This document shows positions 8,439-16,829 of a DNA stretch of 50,348 nt, piece by piece. The position numbers were made by a program, and so were the translations under genes. This DNA is from UBA11891 sp965658355. Lineage in GTDB: Bacteria; Bacteroidota; Bacteroidia; Flavobacteriales; Flavobacteriaceae. How positions within the stretch are numbered: the first letter of the stretch is position 1; every line of letters begins with the position of its first letter. The stretch is from assembly GCA_965658355.1 (NCBI GenBank), contig CBFHRX010000011.1:1-50348 (forward strand), read 5' to 3'. The notes beneath the pieces are model-generated. The model ran no database searches, was not told the DNA's origin, and worked only from the letters and a program-made list of their open reading frames with translations.

Positions 8439-8924
8439 CTACTTTTTTGTCGTTCTAAAAAAGGAATCTAGTTGACCGTAACGATCCCCTTTAGTTATGA
8501 TACACCCTTGTTGAATCAGCTGAAAAAGGTCTTTTTCTCTATCAAGACCAAATTTTTTAGAGGACGTAAAAATATCAATATGCGCATCCTGTAAGTGTGA
8601 CATCGCCCATTCCCATCCTTCTGCTGTGCTGAGATCATAGGGAAGCTCTTGAGTCGCTTTCAAGACCCTTAGTTCCATCTGTTCCTCTTGGATAGCGAAT
8701 AAAAATACTTGAGAGGGGGAATTATTTTCTAGAAAAGACACTTTCTTAAGTATTGTATCCCAAATAAGATCGCTAAAAAGATCCAGCTCTTCTTCTACCA
8801 AAAGGGGCTGCTCTTTTTTCAGGCGCTCCCATTTCGTCTGATCAATGGATTGGGTTGCTAAGAATTTCGCAAATTCTTCATGTAGCGCCTCAAACTGTTC
8901 TTTGGTTAAACGACTGTATTTCAT
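8439..8924 (-). CDS. DUF6495 family protein
   Basis: 161 residues starting MKYSRLTKEQFEALHEEFAKF at the ATG at 8924. The open frame extends upstream to 9167, but that part only shadows rplI and crosses its terminator, so the later ATG is chosen. The product is acidic and mostly helical, without signal peptide or membrane segment. I recognise it as the DUF6495 type found downstream of the rpsF-rpsR-rplI operon in Flavobacteriia. The function is unknown; the conserved neighbourhood suggests a link to translation, which is inference. Its ATG follows the rplI terminator by only 8 bases beyond the T-run. Confidence 0.8.
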   Translation of the reverse strand: MKYSRLTKEQFEALHEEFAKFLATQSIDQTKWERLKKEQPLLVEEELDLFSDLIWDTILKKVSFLENNSPSQVFLFAIQEEQMELRVLKATQELPYDLSTAEGWEWAMSHLQDAHIDIFTSSKKFGLDREKDLFQLIQQGCIITKGDRYGQLDSFFRTTKK

Positions 8925-8932
8925 ACAGGGGT

Positions 8933-8958
8933 AAAAAAAATCCCCACCTAAGTGGGGA
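8933..8958 (-). terminator. Rho-independent terminator after rplI
   Basis: On the minus strand a perfect 7-bp stem (TCCCCAC / GTGGGGA, 8941-8958) with a 4-base loop is followed by eight T residues (8933-8940). It closes the rpsF-rpsR-rplI operon and lies directly before the DUF6495 start codon. Confidence 0.88.
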
Positions 8959-8979
8959 TACACATTATAAAGGTTGGCC

Positions 8980-9435
8980 TTAGGCTTTCTTGTCTGCGAT
9001 AATTTCGAAAGGAAGTTCAATAGACACTTCACGGTGCAAACGAATACTGGCTTCGTATTTCCCCAATCGTTTGATGATACGTCCTGGCAATGAAATTCTA
9101 TTTTTATCAAGTTCATGACCTTTTGCAGATATCGCTGCTGAAACATCATTGGACGTGACAGAACCAAAAAGCTTGTCCCCGCTTCCTACTTTAGAGGCAA
9201 TCTTAATCTCTAAAGCGGCGAGTTTATTACCAAATGCTTTGGCATCATCAATAGTCTTTTTCTCTTTAAAGGCACGCTGCTTTAAGTTTTCAGCCAGCAC
9301 TTTTTTGGCTGAGCTAGTGGCTAAAACAGCTTTCCCTTGAGGAATTAAAAAATTACGCCCGTAACCATTTTTAACCGTTACTAAATCGTCTTTAAACCCT
9401 AGGTTTTCAACGTCTTGTTTGAGTATAAGTTCCAT
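8980..9435 (-). CDS. rplI: Large-subunit ribosomal protein bL9
   Basis: 151 residues, near the family length of ~149. The conserved N-terminal RNA-binding domain MELILKQDVENLGFKDDLV with VKNGYGRNFLIPQGKA is followed by the long connecting helix and a C-terminal 23S rRNA-binding domain ending in IADKKA. ATG at 9435, 9 bases after the rpsR stop. Last gene of the rpsF-rpsR-rplI operon. Confidence 0.98.
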   Translation of the reverse strand: MELILKQDVENLGFKDDLVTVKNGYGRNFLIPQGKAVLATSSAKKVLAENLKQRAFKEKKTIDDAKAFGNKLAALEIKIASKVGSGDKLFGSVTSNDVSAAISAKGHELDKNRISLPGRIIKRLGKYEASIRLHREVSIELPFEIIADKKA

Positions 9436-9444
9436 AGGATTAAA

Positions 9445-9741
9445 TTATTTAAGCATATCTGCAACATAAGGAAGCAAAGCCAGATGGCGTGCTCTCTTCA
9501 CTGCAACAGACACTTTACGTTGATATTTCAATGAAGTACCCGTCAATCGTCTAGGAAGTATTTTTCCTTGTTCATTGACAAAGCTCAATAAGAAGTCAGA
9601 ATCTTTGTAATCGACATACTTGATACCTGATCTTTTGAAGCGACAGTATTTCTTCTTTGTCGCTGTATCTATATTCAGAGGTGTTAAATACCTGATTTCA
9701 CCCTCTTTTTTTCCGGATTGTTGTTCTTCAATTTTAGACAT
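9445..9741 (-). CDS. rpsR: Small-subunit ribosomal protein bS18
   Basis: 98 residues. The core KKYCRFKRSGIKYVDYKD and the C-terminal RRLTGTSLKYQRKVSVAVKR match bS18, which pairs with bS6 on the 30S platform. An extra ~25-residue polar N-terminal extension (MSKIEEQQSGKKEGEIRY) is usual in Bacteroidota. Only 2 bases separate it from rpsF upstream, so translation is probably coupled. Confidence 0.98.
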   Translation of the reverse strand: MSKIEEQQSGKKEGEIRYLTPLNIDTATKKKYCRFKRSGIKYVDYKDSDFLLSFVNEQGKILPRRLTGTSLKYQRKVSVAVKRARHLALLPYVADMLK

Positions 9742-9743
9742 GT

Positions 9744-10082
9744 CTAAGCTTTCGTTTTAACTTTTTTTCTTCTTTTCTCAGCCCATGCCAAAGCATGCTT
9801 ATCGAGTTTAACGGTTAAAAAGCGCATCACACGCTCATCACGTCTAAATTCGACTTCTAAAGCGTCAATAACTTCTGCGTCAACAGTAAATTCCATCAAA
9901 TGATAGAAGGCGCTTTTTTTGTTTTGAATGGGATACGCTAATTTCTTTAGCCCCCAATTCTCGGTACTAGTAATGGACCCTCCCTTTGAGGTAAGGAAAT
10001 CCAAATACTTCTGTACTGCTTCCTCTATCTGGGTTTCAGATAGAACGGGATTCAAAATGAAAACAGTTTCGTAATGGTTCAT
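9744..10082 (-). CDS. rpsF: Small-subunit ribosomal protein bS6
   Basis: 112 residues. Starts MNHYETVFILNPVLSE, contains NWGLKKLAYPIQNKKSAFYHLMEF and the VMRFLTVKLDKHA strand of the ferredoxin-like bS6 fold, and ends in a basic tail. It binds bS18 and 16S rRNA helix 23 region. First gene of the operon, behind the strong promoter at 10102-10132. Confidence 0.98.
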   Translation of the reverse strand: MNHYETVFILNPVLSETQIEEAVQKYLDFLTSKGGSITSTENWGLKKLAYPIQNKKSAFYHLMEFTVDAEVIDALEVEFRRDERVMRFLTVKLDKHALAWAEKRRKKVKTKA

Positions 10083-10101
10083 AATTAGTTTTTAAGAGGG
10101 G

Positions 10102-10132
10102 CAAAATTAAGGTTTAAGTACGTGCAAACCAA
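10102..10132 (-). promoter_or_regulatory. Promoter of the rpsF-rpsR-rplI operon
   Basis: On the minus strand a -33 TTG (10130-10132) and a -7 TAATTTTG (10102-10109) are separated by exactly 20 bases, the canonical Bacteroidota sigma-A arrangement. It lies 20 bases upstream of the rpsF ATG. Confidence 0.75.
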
Positions 10133-10163
10133 AAGATTCTTTTCTTTTTGACCAATTTTTCTA

Positions 10164-10171
10164 TAAATTTG
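10164..10171 (+). promoter_or_regulatory. Putative -7 element of the LytTR gene
   Basis: TAAATTTG matches TAnnTTTG and sits 32 bases before the ATG at 10204. A TTG at 10148-10150 is too close for a standard -33 box. Confidence 0.5.
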
Positions 10172-10203
10172 AAAGACATACTATATTATTGCCTCAAATA
10201 ACT

Positions 10204-10899
10204 ATGCACCTCAAGGGTATCCTTATTGTAGCCAACGCCGTAGAGCGTCTTAAAATCGGTCAACTTTTTACCAAATACAAAAATATTTCTCTAGTTGAAG
10301 AATTTGATACTGCCGTAGAAGCGACTGAATTTCTTACCTACCATACGGTAGATTTTATTGTTTTGAAAACAAATCTACCGGTCTATGACGGCTTTGACTT
10401 TATCCATAACTTGAAATACGATATCCCTGTGATACTGATCGCTGCGAAAGCTGAGGACGCCTTAAAAGCCTATGAGATGGGGTTGATTGACTGTTTGCCT
10501 GCTCTCTTTGATACGAAACGACTTGCCCTGAGTATCGATCGATTACGCAAAAGGATCAACAAGGAACAACCTTTACTTCCCCTTGAAACCGCCTCTATCT
10601 TGGTTCGTTGCAATCTCAAAAATGAAAAAATTCTATTGGGTACTATCTTATGGATTGAAGCGATGGGGGATTATATAAAAATCATCACCCAGACGAAAAA
10701 GTACATCATTCTTTCAACCATGAAAGAGTTTATGGATCGTCTGCCCGAAAATCAGTTCTTCAGAACACATAAATCCTATATTGTAAATGTGAGGAAAGTA
10801 GACCGATACACGGCCCATGAGGTGGAAATAGCAGGGAAATCTCTCCCTCTAAGCAGGACTCGAAAAAGTGACTTTCAAGTTCTTTACACCCTTCATTAA
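10204..10899 (+). CDS. LytTR-type DNA-binding regulator with a degenerate receiver domain
   Basis: 231 residues from the ATG at 10204 (a TTG at 10189 in the same frame is less likely). Residues 1-118 have the alternating strand/helix pattern of a response-regulator receiver, but the signature residues are gone. The acidic VDDE near the start reads VANA, the phospho-acceptor Asp in LDxxMP is Lys55 (LKTNLP), the switch Thr is Ala, and the conserved Lys of KP is lost (CLPALF). Residues ~130-231 form an intact LytTR DNA-binding domain (ILWIEAMGDYIKIIT, FFRTHKSYIVNV, LPLSRTRK). It is probably controlled by something other than phosphotransfer. No histidine kinase is adjacent. The 3' end overlaps priA's stop by four bases, convergently. 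Confidence 0.88.
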   Translation: MHLKGILIVANAVERLKIGQLFTKYKNISLVEEFDTAVEATEFLTYHTVDFIVLKTNLPVYDGFDFIHNLKYDIPVILIAAKAEDALKAYEMGLIDCLPALFDTKRLALSIDRLRKRINKEQPLLPLETASILVRCNLKNEKILLGTILWIEAMGDYIKIITQTKKYIILSTMKEFMDRLPENQFFRTHKSYIVNVRKVDRYTAHEVEIAGKSLPLSRTRKSDFQVLYTLH

Positions 10900-13343
10900 T
10901 ACGGATCTACATCGATCGTCATACGGATAGCCCTAAACGCGGCTATCGCCTCAAAACTTTTTTTCGTCTTTAAAATCAAGCCTTTTAAATTTTTCCGATC
11001 TTGAACTGTTGGCATCTTAAGCAACAATTGCTGTAAATATTGATTTTGTACGCGACTGACCACAGGAGGTGTTGGGCCTAATACAGTAGCGGAATACGAT
11101 TGCCGAATTACATTTACAAACCAGTCTGCTCCTTTTTCTACAAGTTCTTTATTGCGATGTTTGAATGTGATGCGTATCAATCTAGCATAAGGAGGATACA
11201 AAAGACTTTTGCGTTCGCGCATTTCGTGCTCTGAAAAACGGGTTAATGTTTGATCTTGCACATGTTTTAAAACATGTTGCGCTGGATTATAAGTCTGAAT
11301 GAACACCTTACCCCGAACACTACTTCTTCCGGCTCTACCTGCCACTTGACTCAGCATTTGCACACTGCGTTCAAAGGATCGAAAATCTGGATAATGAATC
11401 AAATGATCTGCATTGACCACACCTACTAGCTGTACATTTTGAAAATCCAAGCCTTTGACAACCATCTGTGTTCCGACAAGAATCTGAATCGAACCATTGG
11501 CAAAAGCCTGAAACAGTTTATCAAAATCATGCTTTCCCCTTGTACTGTCCCAATCCATTCTTCCGACTGTTGCCTCTGGAAAAATCGCCTCAATCATCTT
11601 CTCGATTTGCTGGGTACCGGTCCCTTTATCGGAAAGCTGCGGCATGGAACAGGCTTGACACTCTCGAGGCTTTGGAATATGATACCCACAATAATGGCAT
11701 TGCAGTCGTTGGTTGTACTCATGATAGGTTAATGAGACGTCGCATTGGGTGCATTGTGGAATATGACCACAAGTCGTACACTCCAAGACAGGAGAATAGC
11801 CTCGCCTATTGTGGAAAAGTATCATTTGCCCCTTGTTGGCTAGTGTTTTTTGCATGGCCTCAATAAGTGTCTCACTAAACATTTTGTTCATCTGCCTTTT
11901 GCGATGGGCTTCTTTTAGATCGATCAGTTCAATATCCGGAAATTGGGCCTCTCCATAGCGTTCTGTCAAACGTACATGGCCGTATTTCCCTTTTTCTAGT
12001 TGGTAGCGGGTTTCCAAACTTGGGGTGGCTGACCCCAAAATTACCTTGGCTTTGAAAAACGCTGCCAAAACTATAGCTGTATCCCGGGCGTGGTAGCGAG
12101 GAGCCGGATCAAACTGTTTGTACGAGCTTTCGTGTTCTTCGTCCACCACAACAAGTCCCAATTCTTGAAAGGGTAGAAAGATAGCAGACCGAGCCCCAAT
12201 GATTAATTGCGCCTTACTGTCCCCTTTGAGCACATGCTGCCATATTTCGGCACGCTCCTGAGGGTTGAACTTTGAGTGGTATACCGCTAATTTCCCTGGA
12301 AATTGCTTTTGCAAGCGAGCGACAATCTGGGTGGTTAAGGATATTTCAGGCAGCAGATACAAGACCTGCTTTCCAGCCTCTAAATACTGTTGAATTTGCT
12401 TGATGTACAAAGCGGTTTTCCCAGAACCCGTTATCCCTTCTAATAAGACAACTGCCTTCTTCTGATGAGAAACTGAAATCGCTTCCATTGCGGCTTGTTG
12501 CCCTTTTGTTAATTCAAGCTGGTGGTGGGTTGTGCTTCTATCTGTTTGTAGTCGATCGATTTGAATTTCTCGAATTTCAAACAGTTCTTTTTTTACAAGC
12601 TGTTGAACAATTGCTGAAGTGCCACCCCATTTTTTTCGCAAGTCGAGTGAGGATTGCCACTCCCCTTTTGAACTGTCTGATAGGTAGCCTAAAATCAAAG
12701 CCTCTTGCTTGGCAGCATTCTTAACACGCTCAAATACCAAATCCATAGATCCCTCTTCCAAATAATATGGACGCAAACGCACTTGCTTCTCCATCTTAGG
12801 CTTGTACACCTCTTTAAGCAATTGCTGCTGAAAAATATATTGAGCTGACAGAAGGCCTCCAATACTTTTGCCTACTGTCTTCTTTCCTGTAATCTTTAAA
12901 ACATCATCAAAAGTTAAAGGGCCTTTTTCAAGCGCTTCTAAAATAAGATGCTCGTCCTCAGAGAGGGAGTGCCAATCAATCTCTGCTGCTTCATTTTTTT
13001 CTAGAATGGTTTGTGATTCTATAACATACAGAGAGGGCAATGCCGCTTTTAATATGGACCCCAGCGGAACTAAATAATAGGAGGACATCCAATCCCATAA
13101 TTGAAGTTGATACTCACTTATAGTAGGGTGATGATCCAATAAAAATGCTAGTGGCTTTACCGCATAGCTTTGTGGAGGTGTCGTATGGATTTTATAGACA
13201 ATTCCAGTGTAAAATTTGGACTTCCCAAAGGGAACTACCACACGCTTTCCCAACGCCATTTCTTTTTGAAATTGGGTAGGCACTCCATAGGTAAAGGGCT
13301 TGTCTAAGGGAACGGGAAGGATTATATCGGCATAGAACTCCAT
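10896..13343 (-). CDS. priA: Primosomal protein N' (replication restart helicase)
   Basis: 815 residues. An N-terminal 3'-DNA-binding domain (MEFYADIILPVPLDKPFTYG) is followed by the helicase core with Walker A EGITGSGKT (302-310) and Walker B DEEH (401-404). Eight cysteines at 522, 525, 531, 534, 549, 552, 562 and 565 form the two zinc sites. The late helicase motif is QVAGRAGR. PriA reloads the replisome at stalled forks by recruiting PriB/DnaT-type partners and DnaB. ATG at 13343; the YihY gene lies 8 bases upstream on the same strand, so the two probably form an operon. Confidence 0.97.
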   Translation of the reverse strand: MEFYADIILPVPLDKPFTYGVPTQFQKEMALGKRVVVPFGKSKFYTGIVYKIHTTPPQSYAVKPLAFLLDHHPTISEYQLQLWDWMSSYYLVPLGSILKAALPSLYVIESQTILEKNEAAEIDWHSLSEDEHLILEALEKGPLTFDDVLKITGKKTVGKSIGGLLSAQYIFQQQLLKEVYKPKMEKQVRLRPYYLEEGSMDLVFERVKNAAKQEALILGYLSDSSKGEWQSSLDLRKKWGGTSAIVQQLVKKELFEIREIQIDRLQTDRSTTHHQLELTKGQQAAMEAISVSHQKKAVVLLEGITGSGKTALYIKQIQQYLEAGKQVLYLLPEISLTTQIVARLQKQFPGKLAVYHSKFNPQERAEIWQHVLKGDSKAQLIIGARSAIFLPFQELGLVVVDEEHESSYKQFDPAPRYHARDTAIVLAAFFKAKVILGSATPSLETRYQLEKGKYGHVRLTERYGEAQFPDIELIDLKEAHRKRQMNKMFSETLIEAMQKTLANKGQMILFHNRRGYSPVLECTTCGHIPQCTQCDVSLTYHEYNQRLQCHYCGYHIPKPRECQACSMPQLSDKGTGTQQIEKMIEAIFPEATVGRMDWDSTRGKHDFDKLFQAFANGSIQILVGTQMVVKGLDFQNVQLVGVVNADHLIHYPDFRSFERSVQMLSQVAGRAGRSSVRGKVFIQTYNPAQHVLKHVQDQTLTRFSEHEMRERKSLLYPPYARLIRITFKHRNKELVEKGADWFVNVIRQSYSATVLGPTPPVVSRVQNQYLQQLLLKMPTVQDRKNLKGLILKTKKSFEAIAAFRAIRMTIDVDPY

Positions 13344-13351
13344 AGCAAAGC

Positions 13352-14266
13352 TTACTTCTCTGGGGTAGGAGAATTTTTAAATCGAGTTAAGGTCGCGTTG
13401 AGTTCGAATCCCAAAAGCAAAATATTAGAATTCAGCCAGATGTACAGTAAAAAGATTAATAAGGCACCGATAGAGCCGTATAATTGGTTATAGGTTGAGA
13501 AATTATCGATGTAGATTCCAAATAAATAGGTAGTGCTCATAAACAGAAGAATCGTCATAAACGCACCTGCGGAAAAGAATTTCGCCTTCTTTCCTTCTAT
13601 CGTTCCAAAATAGTACAAAACCGCAACCGACAGATAGGTCATTATGACAAAGAAAAACAATTGTGCTGTCCGTATCCAGTTGATTGTATTTTCAATGAGA
13701 GCCGGTAAGTTTTGCAACAGAAATATTTCTACATAAATAGAGATAGCCACGGTAATAAGAAGTGTAAAAGCCAATAGAACCGCTACCCCAGTTGCATATA
13801 AGTATTGATGTAAAATATTCCGCGATTTGTCAACATGGTAGGAGTCTTCGAAATTAGTGAAAATGGAACTGACTCCATTGGCCGTCAAGAAAATAGAGAG
13901 TAGAAAAACAGAGGAAAGCAATCCTCCTCTTGGCTTACTTTGAATGTCTTGAAAGATTTCTGTTATAAAAGACTGAATCTCAATAGGCAGGAATAATTCG
14001 ATAAATTCCAATAGGATTTGATCAAAATTAGCAATCGGAATAAAGGGAATCAAATTCAAAACAAATAGTAAAAAAGGAAACAACGCCATAAAGAAGCTAA
14101 AGGCAATACTTCCAGCACGAGAGCTAAGGGTTCCCTTTAGGATCCCGATCACATACATTTCTAGCAAATCGTAAATCGAAAAACCTTTATATCCAGGCAG
14201 CTTGATAGCATCCAAAAGCTGGACTATTTTATTTACAACAGGGATACTACGGATCGATTTTGACAC
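13352..14266 (-). CDS. YihY/BrkB family inner-membrane protein
   Basis: 304 residues with about six hydrophobic helices. Family-typical motifs are LEMYVIGILKGTLSSRAGSIAFSF and the Pro-rich FFMALFPFLLFVLNLIPFIP; the end contains LYGSIGALLIFLLYIWL. The family was once called RNase BN, but that activity belongs elsewhere; its role is unknown, with envelope transport often proposed. The start is GTG at 14266 (SKSIRSIPVV), since no in-frame ATG exists upstream and homologues begin MSK. A TATATTTG element lies 20 bases upstream. Confidence 0.9.
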   Translation of the reverse strand: MSKSIRSIPVVNKIVQLLDAIKLPGYKGFSIYDLLEMYVIGILKGTLSSRAGSIAFSFFMALFPFLLFVLNLIPFIPIANFDQILLEFIELFLPIEIQSFITEIFQDIQSKPRGGLLSSVFLLSIFLTANGVSSIFTNFEDSYHVDKSRNILHQYLYATGVAVLLAFTLLITVAISIYVEIFLLQNLPALIENTINWIRTAQLFFFVIMTYLSVAVLYYFGTIEGKKAKFFSAGAFMTILLFMSTTYLFGIYIDNFSTYNQLYGSIGALLIFLLYIWLNSNILLLGFELNATLTRFKNSPTPEK

Positions 14267-14285
14267 CTTTTTGGGTATGGTTTAT

Positions 14286-14293
14286 CAAATATA
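14286..14293 (-). promoter_or_regulatory. Putative -7 element of the yihY-priA unit
   Basis: The minus strand reads TATATTTG, an exact TAnnTTTG match 20 bases before the GTG start at 14266. Confidence 0.5.
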
Positions 14294-14332
14294 AGACAAA
14301 AGAATAGGTGTACAGAAATCCCATAGGATTAT

Positions 14333-14340
14333 TACTTTTG
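14333..14340 (+). promoter_or_regulatory. Putative -7 element of rlmH-rdgB
   Basis: TACTTTTG lies only 4 bases before the rlmH ATG at 14345, so the transcript would be nearly leaderless. It is back to back with the yihY element at 14286. Confidence 0.5.
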
Positions 14341-14344
14341 CAAC

Positions 14345-14818
14345 ATGCACATCCACCTTTGCTGTATTGGAAAAACAGACAACACCTTCCTTGAAGCCCT
14401 TATGGATCAATACACCAAAAAGCTTCCACACTACACCAAATTCAGCCTTGTGATACTTCCGGATATAAAAAACAGGAAAACTCTAAGTACCGCGCAACAA
14501 AAAGAAAAAGAAGCCCAGCTTTTCAACAAAACCATCCCTGCTAAAGAGGTTGTTGTTTTATTTGACGAAAAGGGCAAAAGTTTTGATTCGGAAGGGTTTG
14601 CGCAATATCTGTCAAAAAAGCAAGTAGGAGGCACGCGCTCAGTTTGGTTTTTAATAGGAGGACCTTATGGGTTTTCATCCGAAATGTACCAGCGTGCACA
14701 AGAAAAAATAGCCCTCTCCAAGATGACCTTTTCACATCAAATGGTACGCTTATTTGTAGTGGAACAAATCTACCGAGCTTTTAGTATCCTCCATAACGAA
14801 CCCTATCACCATCGCTAA
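14345..14818 (+). CDS. rlmH: 23S rRNA (pseudouridine-1915-N3) methyltransferase
   Basis: 157 residues, the normal length for this SPOUT-class enzyme. The SAM-binding knot includes VVLFDEKGKSFDSEGFA and FLIGGPYGF, and the C-terminus carries the conserved HQMVRLFVVEQIYRAFSI followed by NEPYHH. It methylates the pseudouridine at position 1915 of helix 69 on assembled ribosomes. Its TAA overlaps the rdgB ATG by one base, indicating translational coupling. Confidence 0.97.
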   Translation: MHIHLCCIGKTDNTFLEALMDQYTKKLPHYTKFSLVILPDIKNRKTLSTAQQKEKEAQLFNKTIPAKEVVVLFDEKGKSFDSEGFAQYLSKKQVGGTRSVWFLIGGPYGFSSEMYQRAQEKIALSKMTFSHQMVRLFVVEQIYRAFSILHNEPYHHR

Positions 14819-15402
14819 TGAAGCAGTCACTCCTTTTTGCTACGCACAACCCCAACAAAGTCCTTGAAATAAAAAAATTTGCCCCTGAAGAATACCGCAT
14901 TAAAAGTTTGGCCGAGCAAGGATGGACCACTCCTATTGAAGAAACTGGAAAGACGCTCGAAGAAAATGCTTGGATCAAAACAGATACCTTGGTTGCCGCT
15001 TTGAATTGCAATTGTTTTGCAGATGATAGCGGATTGGAAATTGAGGCACTGGGAGGGGAACCAGGAGTGTATTCAGCACGCTTTGCTGGTGCTACAGCTA
15101 CCGCAGAAGACAATATGGAAAAAGTACTGAAATTGCTAAAAGGAACCTCCAATCGAGCTGCCTGTTTTAGAACGGTAATCGCTCTTTATTGGGAAGGATC
15201 TAGATACACTTTCGAAGGAAAGGTAAGGGGGCATTTACTGAACGAAAAAAGAGGATCTGGTGGCTTTGGCTACGATCCCCTTTTTGTTCCTGCTGGCTAT
15301 GACCAAACCTTTGCCGAATTGTCTCCCACGATCAAAAATCAAATTGGCCATCGCGGAAAGGCCCTAAGGGAAATGACCTTGTTTTTAAAACAACTTCTAT
15401 AA
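14818..15402 (+). CDS. rdgB: Non-canonical purine NTP pyrophosphatase (RdgB/HAM1)
   Basis: 194 residues. Substrate-binding FATHNPNKVLEIKKF at the start, the catalytic ADDSGLEIEALGGEPGVYSA near residue 66, and GSGGFGYDPLFVP near 143 are diagnostic. It hydrolyses ITP, dITP and XTP to monophosphates and so keeps deaminated purines out of nucleic acids. It overlaps rlmH by one base (TAATG). Confidence 0.96.
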   Translation: MKQSLLFATHNPNKVLEIKKFAPEEYRIKSLAEQGWTTPIEETGKTLEENAWIKTDTLVAALNCNCFADDSGLEIEALGGEPGVYSARFAGATATAEDNMEKVLKLLKGTSNRAACFRTVIALYWEGSRYTFEGKVRGHLLNEKRGSGGFGYDPLFVPAGYDQTFAELSPTIKNQIGHRGKALREMTLFLKQLL

Positions 15403-15465
15403 ATCCCGTTAAATTTTAGATCCATGTGTTTTGGATAACAAAATTGATTTAATTTTAAGCAGTCT

Positions 15466-16224
15466 ATGAAAAAGGTTTTCGTTTTTCTCTTTTGTGTTTC
15501 CAGTTTTATGCTGTGGAGTCAAGATGCCATACGTGTAAAGGGAAGTGTTGAAAATGAAAATACGCGACTTCCGATGGAGACTGTCCACGTACTGAATCTT
15601 ACCCAAGTAATTGGAACCACAACGGATCGAGAAGGTGGATTTGAAATTCCAGCTGCGCTTAATGATACTTTGTATTTCTCTTACCTCGGTTATAAACCGC
15701 TAAAAGTAGCCGTTACAAGCGATATGCTTAAATTCAAAAACACCCAGTTTCGCTTAACCGAACTGGCCTATGCCTTAGAAGAAGTCGTCATTAGACCCTA
15801 TCAATTGACTGGCTATTTAGATGTAGACGCGAGAAATATTCCTTTGAACAATAACAGTAGATATCAGATTAGTGGTTTGCCAAATGTAGGCTATGAGGCA
15901 GGCAACAGAGATCGTTCTGCTTTTTCAAAAGCCCTGGGAGCACTCTTTAATCCGGCCGATTTTCTGCACAATTTATTTGGGAAAAATCCCAAACAAATGC
16001 GGAAGCTTAAAAAGATGAGAGAGGACGATGAAATCAAAAATCTATTGCTCACAAAATTCGACAGAACAGTTCTAGAACAACTTCTTGGACTAGAACGTGT
16101 CGATATAGATGAAATATTACGAAACTGCAGCTATTCAGATGTCTTTATCCGGGAATCCAATGATTTGCAAATTCTTGAAGCAATAAGTGGCTGTTATGAA
16201 GAATACAGAGTATTGCGACTCTAA
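15466..16224 (+). CDS. Exported protein with a carboxypeptidase-regulatory-like domain
   Basis: 252 residues. A signal peptide (MKKVFVFLFCVSSFMLWSQ) is followed by a CarboxypepD_reg-like beta-sandwich at ~24-90 (GTTTDREGGFEIPA, LYFSYLGYKPLKV) as seen at the N-terminus of SusC-type receptors. The region after ALEEVVIRPY is not a TonB plug or barrel. It is a ~140-residue unassigned tail containing a helical KQMRKLKKMREDDEIKNLL segment. Such short proteins are frequent in Flavobacteriaceae with unknown role in the envelope. It is followed 17 bases later by a second uncharacterised gene. Confidence 0.75.
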   Translation: MKKVFVFLFCVSSFMLWSQDAIRVKGSVENENTRLPMETVHVLNLTQVIGTTTDREGGFEIPAALNDTLYFSYLGYKPLKVAVTSDMLKFKNTQFRLTELAYALEEVVIRPYQLTGYLDVDARNIPLNNNSRYQISGLPNVGYEAGNRDRSAFSKALGALFNPADFLHNLFGKNPKQMRKLKKMREDDEIKNLLLTKFDRTVLEQLLGLERVDIDEILRNCSYSDVFIRESNDLQILEAISGCYEEYRVLRL

Positions 16225-16241
16225 TAGAAACCAATACCAAG

Positions 16242-16775
16242 ATGAAAACGCTAGAACCTCATCTTCCCTTTTTCCAATCACTTAGTGCCCGAAAGAAAGA
16301 CCGCTTGCTGGGCAAAGAATATATTGCAAAGTATCCTGACTTATTGTATGATTTCCTTGATTTCGCTTTAATAGAAAAACAAGAGCGGATTCATGTAGTC
16401 GTAATCTGGAGCATCGAACTTCATTTAGTTGAGCATCCCCAAGAATTAACTCTATATCTTGACCGCTATTTAGATAAACTACCCTTGATTAAAGATGAAA
16501 GCATGCGGAGAGGACTTTCAAAAATTCTCTTTTATTATACAAAGAAATTTGAAAAACAACTCACGGAAATTCAAAAGGAAAAAATCATATCACAATCCTT
16601 TGATTGGCTTATAGAACCCGCCCAAGTGGCTACTGTAAGCTTCGCCTTAAAACTATTGCAACTGTTTGTAAATGAAGCCTCATGGATCAAAGAAGAGCTC
16701 CAAGCTATCGTAATACAACAACTCCCAAATGCAAGTCCTGGTTATAAAGCTGCTGCAAGAGATATTCTTAAATAA
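16242..16775 (+). CDS. Uncharacterised helical protein upstream of purB
   Basis: 177 residues, no signal peptide or membrane segment. It is almost entirely helical with many charged residues (FLDFALIEKQERIHVVVIWS, SFALKLLQLFVNEASWIKEE), which suggests a HEAT-like or alpha-solenoid fold, but no known family is certain. It starts with ATG 17 bases after the preceding gene and ends 54 bases before purB. It seems to sit next to purB in other flavobacteria, which is recollection rather than a check. Confidence 0.65.
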   Translation: MKTLEPHLPFFQSLSARKKDRLLGKEYIAKYPDLLYDFLDFALIEKQERIHVVVIWSIELHLVEHPQELTLYLDRYLDKLPLIKDESMRRGLSKILFYYTKKFEKQLTEIQKEKIISQSFDWLIEPAQVATVSFALKLLQLFVNEASWIKEELQAIVIQQLPNASPGYKAAARDILK

Positions 16776-16799
16776 CGCTCTAATATCATTAGTGTGCCC

Positions 16800-16807
16800 T
16801 ATCTTTG
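16800..16807 (+). promoter_or_regulatory. Putative -7 element of purB
   Basis: TATCTTTG matches TAnnTTTG, 22 bases before the purB ATG at 16830. Confidence 0.5.
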
Positions 16808-16829
16808 CATCGGTAAATGTAAATAACCT

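Noticed and set aside
8925..9167. N-terminal extension of the DUF6495 gene to 9167
   Set aside because: It crosses the rplI terminator and runs inside rplI in another frame; the ATG at 8924 gives the family-like N-terminus.
10189..10203. TTG start extending the LytTR protein by five residues
   Set aside because: ATG at 10204 is preferred and aligns with the first strand of the receiver fold.
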